From contig CAXBTE010000056.1 of assembly GCA_963978545.1 (NCBI GenBank), positions 21,378-85,377 of the forward strand: DNA of 64,000 nucleotides, read 5' to 3'. The stretch's first letter is position 1. Every line of letters starts with the position of its first letter. Below are positions 10,103 through 23,386 of the stretch, piece after piece. The DNA is from Linyphia triangularis (Eukaryota; Arthropoda; Arachnida; Araneae; Linyphiidae). The position numbers and the translations under genes are program-made. A model generated the notes under the pieces. That model did no database searches. It was not told where the DNA came from and saw only the letters and a program-made list of their open reading frames with translations.

Positions 10103-13100
10103 CTGTGAATAACAAAATGAAAGCACATTGAGCATTTTGATGACAACATCAATGATTTTGATATCAATGGAAAGCAAACAATTGAAGTCTTTAAGTTACA
10201 TTTCAGAAGTGACCCACAACAATAATAATCTATCAATAAATAAAAAAAAATTTTTAAATAGGAGGCACAACAGTGCTGTAGGTATTCATGAAATAATAAC
10301 TAGAAACAGTTTATGCAAGTTAAAAAAAGAGTTAGAAAAAGCATAAGTGAAGTAGAGTTTCTTTAGCAAAAATGCTAAAATCAGAAAGAAATATTTCAGT
10401 AAAATGGTGAAATTAATGGATTACTTAAAGCTTTGGTTGACTTGCTGTAATTATAAAAAGTAATGGATCAGATGCTATGAAGAAACTATTATTAAAAAAA
10501 ATAAAATATTTAAATCTAGATTAAGGATTGCATGAAATAATTGTTGTTATGCATGAGCAAAATTGCAGAACTATGTTCTGTGCAGATGATTATTGAACAA
10601 GACTATAGGATCACTGGAAAAGTTACACGTCTCTATAACAGCAAAAGTGGACTTACCAATGTATGTTACAGGGATTGCTGTGCGATTGTAATTTCCACTT
10701 TTTTTTTTACGAATCATAAATACTGGTCTCGGGCAATGTAGATTTTTTTTATTTTTTTTTATGAACATGCTAGCAAAAAGTTTTTAAGAATTTTCTTGTA
10801 CTAAAGATTCCTACAGCATCTTGCAAAAAATAGGAACCTGGCAGCAACATTGTATAAGAAATGAAAGTTTAGATAATTAATGACACTTCATCAGTGACTC
10901 ATGTGGGCAATTAAATAATTAATATCTTGTATTCAAGAAAGCAATGGTATACATAAAAATATATTTTTAATAAACTTGATTCTGTGGCTAACCAGTCCTA
11001 CAAAACCCCTTAACCCAAATATGTTCTTACTTCTTAAAAACCAAAATTTTTCTAATTTTTGTGTATTTTATTTTTAAGGTTCAAATAAGTACCATTATTT
11101 GAATGCAAAATAGATAACTGAAAAAAGTTATATAACTTTTAATTTAAAAAAATAATAATCTGAAATAGGTGAATAGGCTTGGCAATTAGGTTAACACCTT
11201 GATTTCCACATAATTTTTCACGATTCCGGTTCTCGATTGTCAAGAGAAGCTAGCACTTAGTGTGGAAGATTGTTTTAAAAATTATCACAAAACAAAAATG
11301 AATTTCCTTCCATAAATTTTTCTTTTTGAATAAACTTTGTAAAATTTTGTATTTTCTGTTCATTTAAGCCAAACTTGATTTTTTAATCTCTTTCCCGATG
11401 CCATCTATTCATATTTACACTGTTATGCTACGAGTTTCCTTGTACAAATATGGCCAGTTATGAAGGGACGAGATAATTCATAGTAGGCATCCTGGGCAGG
11501 TAAACAACCCAAGAGATATCTCGTAGTTGGCAGTCCATGTGTTAATAAGTTACATATTGTAAAAGAAATTTTGATGGGTGACGTTAAATATTTAAGCAGA
11601 AAAGATACAGGTATCTGTCTATGACAGGGGTTCCCAACCTTTTTGCACCTGCGTACCACTTGACTTTTTGCGAAATTTTGGCGTACCGCCAGACCTAAAT
11701 ATTTAAATAAACGTATAATATTTACTCTTCTAAAAATGTTCAAAGACTTTTTGAATTAAATTCCTGAGAAAACTTCATATTTAATGGTTAGATATTTGTT
11801 TATTTATAACATGCTTATAATAAAGGAGAAATAAAAAGATTAAAATGGTATTAATTTACAGTTTTATTTATTACCCATAGGTCTAAAAACATACAAATAA
11901 AAAATTAGTACAAACTCAGCAAAAAATTAATCATCATACAAAATATACTTTTATAGTCTTTAGTGCAAAACTTGTTGCTGTATGCCTGTGATTAAAATAT
12001 CAACATTAGGAGTAATGGAGCTTATCTTCAATCTTAAGTCCTCTTCAACACTTATTTTGCTTCTATGTTTATTTTTTATGTACAAGAGTTCAGAAAATCC
12101 ACTCTCACACAACCCAAGTAGTAGCATGACGTGATATATGACGTAATTTTTAGGGCATCTTTTCTCGAATGACGTTATTCAGTAAAAAATCACGTCAGTT
12201 CTGACGTCATCTAATAGTCATACAAACTGACGTTTCTAAAATCACGTAAATTTTTTAGTCATCATACGACGCAAATATTTTTGGTCATTGAAATGACGTC
12301 TTTTTGTGCATATTAAATGACTCAAATATTTTTAGGTTACTTTATGACATCATTTTTTAGTCATCATATGACGCGAATTTAACTTTTATGTTTTTTATAC
12401 GGACTCACGACAGAATACACACTTTTACTTGTGAAGCCTACTTTTTTTTTATAAACTTGTAGCTTGTATTACTTCGAGTATTTACTAGAACCAGAAGCCA
12501 CAAAATAAATAAAAATGATAAGGGAATAACAGATAGGTGAGTAATCTTTATGTAAGTAATTGATTCGTATTTAGTGTTTTTTGGTAAAGAAAATCTTGTG
12601 TTAATAGCTTGAAATTATAAAGTGTAGTAGTGATTCTAAAGTGAATGTAAAATAATTCTATTCTGTGATTTGGTAGAAATAAAAAATGGAATGCATATTT
12701 GTAGTTTAATATAGTTTCAAGAAACACATACAAGAAATTATTTTTAGTTGAGTTTCACTTATTATGCTCTTTTGTTTACTTTTCAATTATCATACATTGT
12801 AATGTTCATTTCTAGACATGGTTAGTTAAGTGTTAAAGCCTAGTGTGCTGATAATGTAAACAAACTGATTCTTCTTTAACATCCCAAACTTAATGTTGAT
12901 ATTTATCCGTAACTCTATCTCTATTAGTAAATACATATGCAGTCGCTTCTTTCATAATTTATTCGAAATGATTTTGTTATGTTTTTTATCCTGGGCCTTA
13001 AGCCCAAGGGTATTGTTTCCGTTTGGGCATAAGTGTGGTCCGCATTATTCAAGGTATGGCAAAAAAAGGCTTCAAACAATGTTAGTCCAGGCCGGATGGA

Positions 13101-16100
13101 GGACATGGGATGAGCAGTTCTATCTTTATAATTAATTTATTTTTTGCTTGTAATTTTTTGTATGCAAATGAGCCAAGAAGAGATGCTTTGGTACTCTTCG
13201 GTTAGCTGAATAGGTTAACAGTTTTAGCCAAATCCAAATGTGAACATGTTTAAAAGATGCGTAAATGTATCTCCAACCCTAAATGTTTACTGTTTGTTAT
13301 AGAAATTATAAATGATTTAAAAGTTGTTAGTTTGTATAAGTTAGGTCTACAATTTGGCGGTTTTTATCTGGCTTACGGAATAGTACTGATGCTTAGTAAA
13401 CTGTATGTTGTATGATGATCAGCCATTCTGATGCTAAATTATATTCGTTTTTGATTGTATGTTATATTCAAGTTCATACTTTCAATAATGGATGTTTTTT
13501 GGTTGGAATAATCAACTTCAAAGAATGCAATGTAATTTCAAAATATTATCATAAACAATTGTTTTCATGGAATGTATTTTTTTAATGCTGTTTTGATATG
13601 TATTATTAAAAAGGTTAATTATTGATGTTTTTAGGAAAACACTAAAAGTTATTATAATGGAGCAGAAGAAACTTAGTTTTTTAGAAGGTTATTAGGCCTT
13701 CGGTCCTGTTAGAAGTCGAAGACTACACCTTAGTTTTTCTAATTCAGCAATGATCTTAAAATTTTTCACTAACCTATAAGAATAAAAAAACTTAAAATAA
13801 AAAGGTACTTGTTGGTATATGGTATAAAATAGCTTTTTAAAAGTTTGTAATAATTTTATCATTAAAAGTTTATTTTTATTAAATAACAATAGCAGGCCTT
13901 GCAACAGATTTTAATTTAGTCCCTAGGAAAAAAAGGGACCATTCTTTTCTAAAAAAGGGACTTTTAGGGAACTAAATTTATAAAAGCACAGATGTTATTA
14001 ATAGTTCCCATCACTTTCAAAACTAAATATTATACACAATAATGTAAGTTTACAAGAAAATAAACATACACAATCTACATTTTAAAACTATTCTAAATTA
14101 GCTAGTTCTTTAGAAAACACTGTTACAGATCAATCTGTTTAAAAAATTGCTACAAATAAACAACTAATGTATATTTATGGCATAATGACGATATTTTCTT
14201 TTGAAATTAGCATCATTTTGTATAATGAAATATGATATCCAAACCAAATGCTGCTACATCTATAATAGGATTAAAAATACACAAGGATACAAAAAATTAC
14301 TAGAAAAAGATTTAATACGTTATAATAGACAGTTAAATTAGATGGCACACATTACATAGTATTGCAATAAACTGATTTAAATTTGTTTGGGACTTTTTAC
14401 AAAGAAATTTGTTATCATGCTTCTCTATTTTTCTATTTTGCGTTCTAAACCAACAACAGATTTTCTCTTTTCTTCACGACCATTGTAAGGTTTGGAAACT
14501 TTAAAAGTCCTTCTGTTGTTTTAAAGGTTTGTAGTTGAGCCCAATACCTCTAAACTTGTTTTTCATTTGCAAGTGTTTCCAAATTGAAAAGCACAACTTC
14601 ATCCATTAATTTTTTTTCATGATAAGGTACAGGCAAGCAAGAGGCCATAAGTTTGAAAGCTTTTGGCTTGTGATCTTGGTTGTCTAGGTTTAAACAATCA
14701 AATCTCTTTAACACTCTTGAAAACATTACATTTTTCTCCAGAATGTATTTCCCTGCTGCAGTATAATGGCAACGAGTAAGTAAAATAAACTCTTCTTTTT
14801 CAGAGCTTGACAAGTGAGCAAGGAGGCTTGATAACTCATCTCCAATGATCATAAACTTGACAGGCAAAAGATTATCTGCATGGAATATATTTTCTGTCAT
14901 CCCCCTTTTGAACGACTGAATGGCCTCTTTTTTTACATGACCGACCCATTATGCATACAACAAGGTTGTTAATATGCTCATGCAAAACATGAATTAAAGA
15001 TTCATTTCTCTGATATAAACAGGTAAAACCTGTAAATAGTAAGGCACTTAAGCATATAAATTTCAATTCAGCCTTAATCGTGTTTTTCCTTAAAAGTGGG
15101 AGGATCCTCTTATAGGCATTTGTTTTTAATAAATTCCCCTGCTTTGTAGGTACGAACTTTAAGAAGTACTCAATCGCAGCATCCCAATGATCGAGCAATC
15201 ACTGGGATGCTGGTTCAATTGTTAGCCATCTAGAGCTAACATGCTTAATGAAGTGCAAATTAGGCAGGTTTTTTTTGTGTCCAAAATGGTACAGAAGTCC
15301 TCCCACCTGGATGGCCAGTGGTTAAAAAACCTATGAATCATTATAATAAACTCAGAAGCATCTGAGCCCAGTTCTTCTAAACCTTTTTGATAAGCATTGT
15401 GGATCATGTGAATGTTGCAGAAGCCCAAATTAATGAGCCCCTTTCCTCTCGCTGATTTCACATCTACATTTAAAAGGAGGAACACCTTTTTATTTACTTT
15501 GGGCCAGTCACTGCCCAACATTTGCAATCTTGAAAGGGGCAATCCAGCATTATCCAATGCCCGAAGCAAACGTTCTTTAAGAGTATCCGCTGTCGCATGG
15601 CCCAAAAAAATTTCTCCAGATGGCAGGTCGACATAATGTTTCGATCTTCGGACCAAAATCTAACAGCTGTTTGCAATTCTTTTGCTTCAGCGTTGTTTGT
15701 GGTTTCGTCAAATAACTAAGTATAGTATGATGACCCGATATCTTTTAGAAATTTTTTCCTGAAGTGCGGGCCTAGCGCATCACTTATCAGATATCGTGCC
15801 TTTGTTGGATTTAACGAAAATTCTTCGGGAACAGCCCCAAGAGTGGGAAACATCGCTCGAAAAACAAGAGCTATATCCCGAGACAAATTTGTTGGAATAT
15901 CACCCGAAACCATTTTCAAACACCAAATCAGTTCTGTTGTATAGGCCGAGTCTTTCACACTATAGAGATGAATACTAAGGGCTAACGCTTTATCATTAGT
16001 TGATAATTGCAGCTGGTTTGCATCCAGTTTTTGTTGACATATCTTCTTATGCCTTTCCGTTTCAAAATGCTGACGTATGTAATAAAAACCTTTAGATGTT

Positions 16101-19100
16101 GAAATAAGGTTCTCACAAAAATGCCAAAACAAGCCATCATCCGCAATCCCAAAACAAGACGTCACCGCAATCCCATTAGACGATGAGTTTCCTCCCTCTA
16201 GCGGAAACTATTCCAACCGAAAATTTGAGAATTTGACACAATAAAACAACTTTTAAGCATTTTGGACGAAATAGGAAAAAAAGGGACATTTTTCGTAAAA
16301 AGGGTACTTTTAGGGACTTTTTTTAAAAAAGGGACTTTTAGGAAAAAAAGGGACCAGTTGCAAGGCCTGCAATAGTGATGCAGCTCGTAATCAATTTAGT
16401 TCTGTAATTCAAGTGGACAATTTGCTTGTGAAAGATGATACTTATGGTGTTGGAACCAAATTCACAGAAAAAAGTACTTTTATTAATAGCCATTTTTATT
16501 TTGAACAATGAATGTGTTTGTTGTAAGGTTATTAGAGAATGTATACACAGAAATATCTTGAAGGAACTTCCAAACATGTTATTTCGCCTTTCCTCAATAG
16601 CTATTTCAATTGTTTACTATTGTTTCACTGTCAATAAGTTCCTTGTTTGCAAAACCATATCAACACTATTCGCAAACCATAAAATGACTGTCATCAAAAA
16701 ACAAAAATATACATTTTCAAATTTGCTATAAGAATTATGCTTATCACTGATTGTAATGCTGTAAGTGAAAGAAGTTGCCAAAATTGTGTTAATCAGAATA
16801 AATAAAAGATAATTCGATATGAATGCATACATTTATTATGCAATGTGGTTCAATCAATTCAACGTTGTGTTTCGGGATGATGACTCCAGAGACTTTATGG
16901 AAATCAAACACTATGTAAACAAATAGTTTGTGTGAAGTGTTTGTTCGATTCATCATTTTTATATGGACGCCTTGTAATTTTCTACTTTATTATAAAGTTA
17001 TTTCTCTGTAAACATTTTCTGATCTGAATGTGCAAAATCGGTATTCTTCCGTTAGCCAGGTATGATTACTCACCAAGCCTTAAATTCATGCGCTATTAAA
17101 TGTTTACATGTTTAAACAACGTATCACCAAGCCTCTGCTATAGCATCCCTATAACAGTTCGTTATAGGAATTATAAATGATTTGAAGGTTTTTAGTTCTG
17201 CAATTGTACAGATAAATGCTATTTTTCACAACATTTTTTATTTACAGTGTTATACTTTAATTTTATTATTTATATTTTAACTTAATTTAGTACTGTTTTG
17301 TTAGATGGGTACCAGATAAAAACTGCCCAATTGTAGACTTAACTAATCCAAACTAACGACCTTCAAATAATTTATACTTAATATATTTAAAATTGGCGAT
17401 ACATTTACGTGTCATTTAACTGTTAGGCTTGGCGCCAACTGGTAAATGCCTAACGGAAGAATACCCTTAATTTATATTTTGACTTAATTTTATGATTATT
17501 AATGTTTTAATTTTCTTTTAGTTACCCTGTTTTTTATTTTTGCTATTTTTCTTATCGTTAAATGAAAAAAATCGTTAAATGCCTTATACTACATCTGTTC
17601 CACTTTTTCTTAAATGTAAACTTTTATGTCTTTCAACGGGTCCCCATCAGCACGGGGCCACACTGCTAGCTATATTATCAAAAAGCCACCATTGAAGGCA
17701 TTTCTTATCTTCCCTGCAAAATCATTTGAAGTTCTATTGAGCATATGATGTACATATCTTTTGTATTTGAACTAATTAAACTATTTGTGTAGTGTATTGA
17801 TATTTGTTTTCTTGCATATTTTGAGTGTTGCTATACTGGAATAACTTGTTACTTGATGAATTTTAATAAAATATTCTTAGCTATACAATTTGTTGTTTTA
17901 CTACTTTTATTTAAATCTGTTTAGTAAATATATTAAAAAATGCACATCCTTGTTTAAAATTACAAATTGGTTTTATTTTTCAAACTAATTCTTTGATGGG
18001 AATTCTGCAATTTAACTTATGATTTAATGTATGTTTTCTTGTAAACTTTGAGTGTTGTTATACTGGAATAACTTTTGTTACTTGATGAATTTTAATAAAA
18101 CATTCTTAACTGTACAATTTGTTGTTTTAATACTTTTATTTCAATCTGTTTAGTAAATATATATATGTATAGAAATGCATATCCTTGTTAAAAATTACAA
18201 ATTGATTTTATTTTTCAAACTAATACTTTGAAATGAGTTCTGCAATTTACCTTATGATTTAAAATAAAAGGAGTTAATGTTGAATTAAATGGGAGTCTTG
18301 TAGTACGGAAATAAGAAAAATAAAGTGAAATAATCGCCCTATAATGACAAATAATAAAATGTATATAAAATAAACCTATATAATAAACAAAACAAAAAAG
18401 CGTCATTAATTGCCATTCAGGTGACCATTTGGGTGACGTCAATAATAGGGCATTAAAAGCGTCATCTAAACAGCGGCATAGTGATTCGGGCGTCATTGAA
18501 TCACGTCATTTTAACGCCGTTAATGACGTCCAGATGACGTTTCCAAAATGGACAAAGTGACGAATTTTATGACCTTCAGATGACGTGATTTATCACGTCA
18601 TGCTACTACTTGGGAAGTAACTAGTAACAAATAGCATAAAAAATAGCATAAAAAATAGCAGAGCTTGCCAGAAGATCAAAGGGTACTCGGTTTTACATCT
18701 AATCCAGAAGTTAATTAAAGATTTCTCTTTAAAATAATCTTTCATGGAACTATCTTCTGTAAGATCGATAAAACTTTCTTTTAGTTCACCTGAAACCACC
18801 GTACCACCTGAAACGTTCCCGCGTACCACCGGTTGGGAACCCCTGGTCTATGACATAAACATATAAATTAAATCAATACAGGAGATGTAGTATCAATAAA
18901 ATCAGACAATATAGTTGTAATTTAATACCAAATTTGACTTACTACATCTACTTGCACAAGAAGTACTCGTAAGCTGTAGGCTTTTCCTAATGCTTTAAGT
19001 CTGTCATGTATGTAATTTGGGAACAAATTGTGGTACCTAAGGCTAAAAGAAAAACAATTTGATATCAGGGATTTATATTTCATTTTAAGGACATAACTAG

Positions 19101-22100
19101 TTTGTTAATTTTACTGTTATAGTAAATATGAAACATGCATCAGTGAAAACTAAATAGGATTAAACATTACAGCAGAACATTTCTAAAAAGCCATCAGTGA
19201 TTTCACAGAGGAACAAGTAATATTTATGTAATTAAAAGAAAGAGAACTACTGCATCAAAACATAATTAAAAATATTCAATAGTTCTATTATTTGTGACTT
19301 TCAAAATATCCTCTAACTTTTTAGTATTTATACTTTGAGTTGGATACTAAGCAAATTTGTATAGCTGTTACATATAAAGCAACAGTTAATAAATAAAACC
19401 TTTAGTAACAGTTATTATCTTAAGAATTGAGTAATATTGAAGAATATGCATAGTTATGAAAATTCATTACTGTCTTAAAGACAAAGCAAACAAATACTAA
19501 ACTATTTTATTTAGCATAAATAGTGACCAATTCGTAACTGTAACAATATAGCACTGAAGTATAACAGTGAAGAGGAAGTCCTTGTAAGGATCCTTCCCTA
19601 TACTCGCTGTGTTACAATTTTTTTAGCCCAGTGCAGTTAGAAACAACTTTGTATAAAACCTTGACATTCGATGAGTAGGTACGAAAATGATAACTTAATG
19701 AATGACATAAATTAAAATCTTGAAATTATCGTCTAATATATTTTGTTTTATGTATGAAATCTTTACTTCAATGCTCCACCTGGTTTTGCCTTTTCAAATG
19801 AAAATTTACTATAAACAAAAATCAAAATATTCATTTATCATAGATAGACATAAAATGAAAAAAATTTATGTCATTTCATTACAGGATTTTTTTCGAACCT
19901 ACTCACCAAATTTTAAGGTTTGATGCAAAGTAATTTCTAAATGCACTGGGCTAGAAGATTGCAACATAGCAAGTATAGGGAATGATACTTACTAGGACTT
20001 TTTCTGATATTGAAGAAACTCAACTAACCTTAGAAATAGTGCGCAGGAACTTTTTCCTAAAACATAATCCGGCTCAATTTCGGAGAACTCCCATGGCACA
20101 TTCCTAATGTGCTTTAAGAGTGGATTGCCTCTCTAATGAAATTGAAAGGAAATCCATAAGATATTTCTTCATGAACAAAATTAAGTAAAAATGTAAACGC
20201 ACATGTTTTTGGTGTTACAATTGTTGGTAAACACATGCATATATTTGTTAAACAATTAGCATATTACATTTTTATTTGTAAAATATACAAATACGACCAA
20301 CTATAGGCACAAGGCCCATCAAGGTTGGTGTAAAAATGTGTTGGACTTGTTATTTTAAATTTCTTCTAGTTAAAGGTGAAAGACTATTAGCATCATATGG
20401 GTTATTCTCCCGAAATAGGAAACATGCAAATCACAAAATTATACCACTTTAAAAATAATGACGTGCATTTTTAATAACTTTTCCATGTTCCAGGCTAACT
20501 TTTCCATCAGTAACATATTGAATTTTTCTATATAAATGTATTTAAAAATATATCAAAGGTCCAAAAGTCATTATCCTGGCTTGTTACAAGAGCCATCTAG
20601 GCTATTATAAATGTTAAATAAAGTAATAATAAAACTAATTTTCCAATAACAACTAATTTAATACATTTATAATAAAGTGTTTTATACAATGGAAAATAAT
20701 TTTAAAATATTTTGTTATTTTTTCTTATTAAAAAAATTACTAAAATGCATGTCACTGAACAAAGCATCATTGTCCTTGCACATTGCATTGCATTCAATAT
20801 TTGCCTTCTTAACTATAGAAGGCAGATGCATCCTATTTTTTGTGCTTATTTTAAGAACTTTTATGTCTTTAGTAAGCTGTGTGAATAATTAGTTTCAGTT
20901 GGCACCAATTTTTTGTGTGTGGAATTTTGAAGTTCTATTCCATCCGAGTTATGTTTAATTTGCATAATTTTCCTGGCATCTATAAAAAATACTAAATGTG
21001 TAGAATTTTTTTTTTAAATCACTATATCGAATACATGATAAAGCCCCCTTTTAGAAAATATATACATTAACTTAAAAACTTTTAATTAGAATGTGTCAGC
21101 TTCTAATTTCACCATTGTCTTGGCATATAAAGAACACAATAATAGCTAACCAGGATAATAATGCTTGTTATTTATTCAAAATATAATTAAAATTGAAATA
21201 AGTTTAACAGCATCCCACTACTATTGTAAATAAATTTGCAAATTTAATTTTTTTAAAATTTTAATCAGAATTTTTTTCGAACGGCCTCATTTCAAAAGTT
21301 GCTGTATTACGAGCACCATTTTCTTAGCATAGGGATTTTTTAAAATATTTTTTGTGTTGCTGGTATTTTTTTTCTGTTGTATAAAGCCTATATAATAACA
21401 AAAAATATACAACATACATTTATGATATCCTTTTTAAAAAAATATTTTAATATTGCAAAAAGCTTTGAAAACTAAATAATTTAATTAAGCCCATATTGAA
21501 AGGTTTTTTTTAAAGAATTTTTCATAAGGGTAAGGCCATGTATTTTTTTGTATGAATTAATAGAAATTATGGAAATATTGCAAAAAATCATTTTTTTCCA
21601 GAGGAAAAAGTTTAGCATATCTTTAGCATCCTTGATGTGAACAATTCCCACATTTTTTTTAAAACAAGTGATATTAGTTTATATTTATAAAGAATTTCTT
21701 TCTGATTCCAAATATTAAAAAAAAGTTCTGTAAAAAAATTAGTTATTTAAATATTAAGAAAAGTAAATGCCCTAAAAACTTGTTCGATTGCAGTCCGATC
21801 AAAACGCTATATTTTAGCTGTGATGTCAAAACTGCCTTCCGTTTCTATGGTCATCGTGAGGTATCTGCCAGATAGTAGTGAGTTTTTTAGAAAATTGCCA
21901 TATCCTGTGCTGACTGGCGCGATTTACGTTAAACTTGCAATAACGGTGTCCGCTGCTGCGTTTCAAGCCAAGTTCAGAACATGTGATCTCACATTAGCTT
22001 TGAGTCAAATGAGTCATTTTTCACAACAAAATAAAACAGCAATTTTAGGTTGCAAAATAAAGAAAAGAAAAAGCGCAGTGAGCAGAAATTTTCGTGTTTA

Positions 22101-23349
22101 TGGCCTTATCGAAACATTTAGAATTGAATAAAATAATAATAATAAAATGTGAGAACTGTCCATTGAGCATGGTCTTGTATCCTGTAATCAGTGGTGTAGT
22201 ATAAAATAAAAAGGTATGGGAACGCTATGTCGCGTCGTTACAAACGTATACTTTTGTTTTTTTTCTGTGTGAATGGGGGGTGGAGGGGGGAGTGAAAATT
22301 AGAACTAAGAATAAATAACTTTCTTGATTTTACTTTAATGATCTCAAAACAGATAATGAGCTCCTCAGAATTGAAAAGAAAAACATTTGTGTTTAAACTT
22401 TTTTTATTTAAATATCTTTTGAAAACTATTAAGTAATATAGATTTTTTAAAAATTTGCTTTGCACAACCCATATTAACAGATTTTTTGACACTTTATAAA
22501 TGGATTAGAAGATATTTTCAAACATACTATTAACACAAATTTTTAAATAGATTTTTTGCAACAATTTTTAAACAGATTATCAATAATTCATTTTAAACAG
22601 ATAATTTACATGATTTCTTAAACAATTTTCAATCAGAAAAAAAATTCCCATAAGAGATCAAATTTCGATTCAGACCTGATGGTTGTGTGGTTAGAGCTCT
22701 ATCCTTGCATGCCAAGGGTGCCGCGTACGAATCCCGTACATATAGATTTGCTTAGTACATTCCTGGTTTTTTTTTTCTTCTTATATGATATTGATATTGT
22801 CATCAAAATCACTACAATTTAAAAAATATCGGGGGCAATTTTCCTTCCATTTGCAAAACCATTAGCAATTTTATATTAAGGAAAGTGAAATATATAACCT
22901 CAAAGCAAATATGAATACCTTCACTTCTTGGAAAAGAACACATTCAATATCATGAGTTTCGGCAGTAGTACTACTTGTAGGTTGCAATGATTTTTTTTTT
23001 TTTTTGTCCTAACTTTGATTTTTCAAAACCTTTTCCCCTCTCCCAATGACAAATATAAAATTTATTATTAAATGGCAGACAGCTTATTTTTTCCGCTGAA
23101 TTTTGCCCTTTTCTCCACTTTTATAAAAATTTAAGCAACTATTAGGGGAATGAAAGAAGCCTCCCATGCACCTTCCTGAGGCCACTCATTTCCATTATTT
23201 TTATGTATTGAGTTACAGTAAGCAGGAGTCTTACAAAATCAATACTGTTTTGAATATATTTTGTGATTTTCATACAACGTATCAGTTTGATTTTCCGAAT
23301 ATCTGGCAAGCCAATAAAATGCATAATTCCGTGATTTCAAAACACGTGG

Positions 23350-23386
<37 letters not shown>

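Larger units (their letters stand above)
12113..18614. mobile_element. Unclassified DNA transposon, 4.0 kb without its own insert (middle of the nest)
   Basis: Termini are inverted repeats CCCAAGTAGTAGCATGACGT (left) and ACGTCATGCTACTACTTGGG (right). It interrupts the hAT dimerisation domain exactly. Comparing the broken and expected coding sequence leaves AA on each side, so the target-site duplication is probably 2 bp. Both ends are packed with TGACGT/ACGTCA repeats over roughly 200-300 bp. No transposase was recognised in about 4 kb, so it may be non-autonomous or too old to read. It holds a 227-bp tandem duplication, copies of an internal module, and the 2.5-kb hAT-like element. Confidence 0.75.
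11625..18845 (-). mobile_element. hAT element remnant (outermost of a three-level nest)
   Basis: Terminal inverted repeats CAGGGGTTCCCAACC (left) and GGTTGGGAACCCCTG (right) are flanked by a perfect 8-bp target-site duplication GTCTATGA at 11617-11624 and 18846-18853. Without the inner insertion the element is only about 0.7 kb. It keeps just the C-terminal part of a transposase, so it was an internally deleted copy before being interrupted. It lies wholly inside ERCC1 intron 5. Confidence 0.9.

Noticed and set aside
12893..13135. Plus-strand open frame of 80 codons in the 4-kb element
   Set aside because: No motif and no resemblance to a transposase; length is within chance for this sequence.
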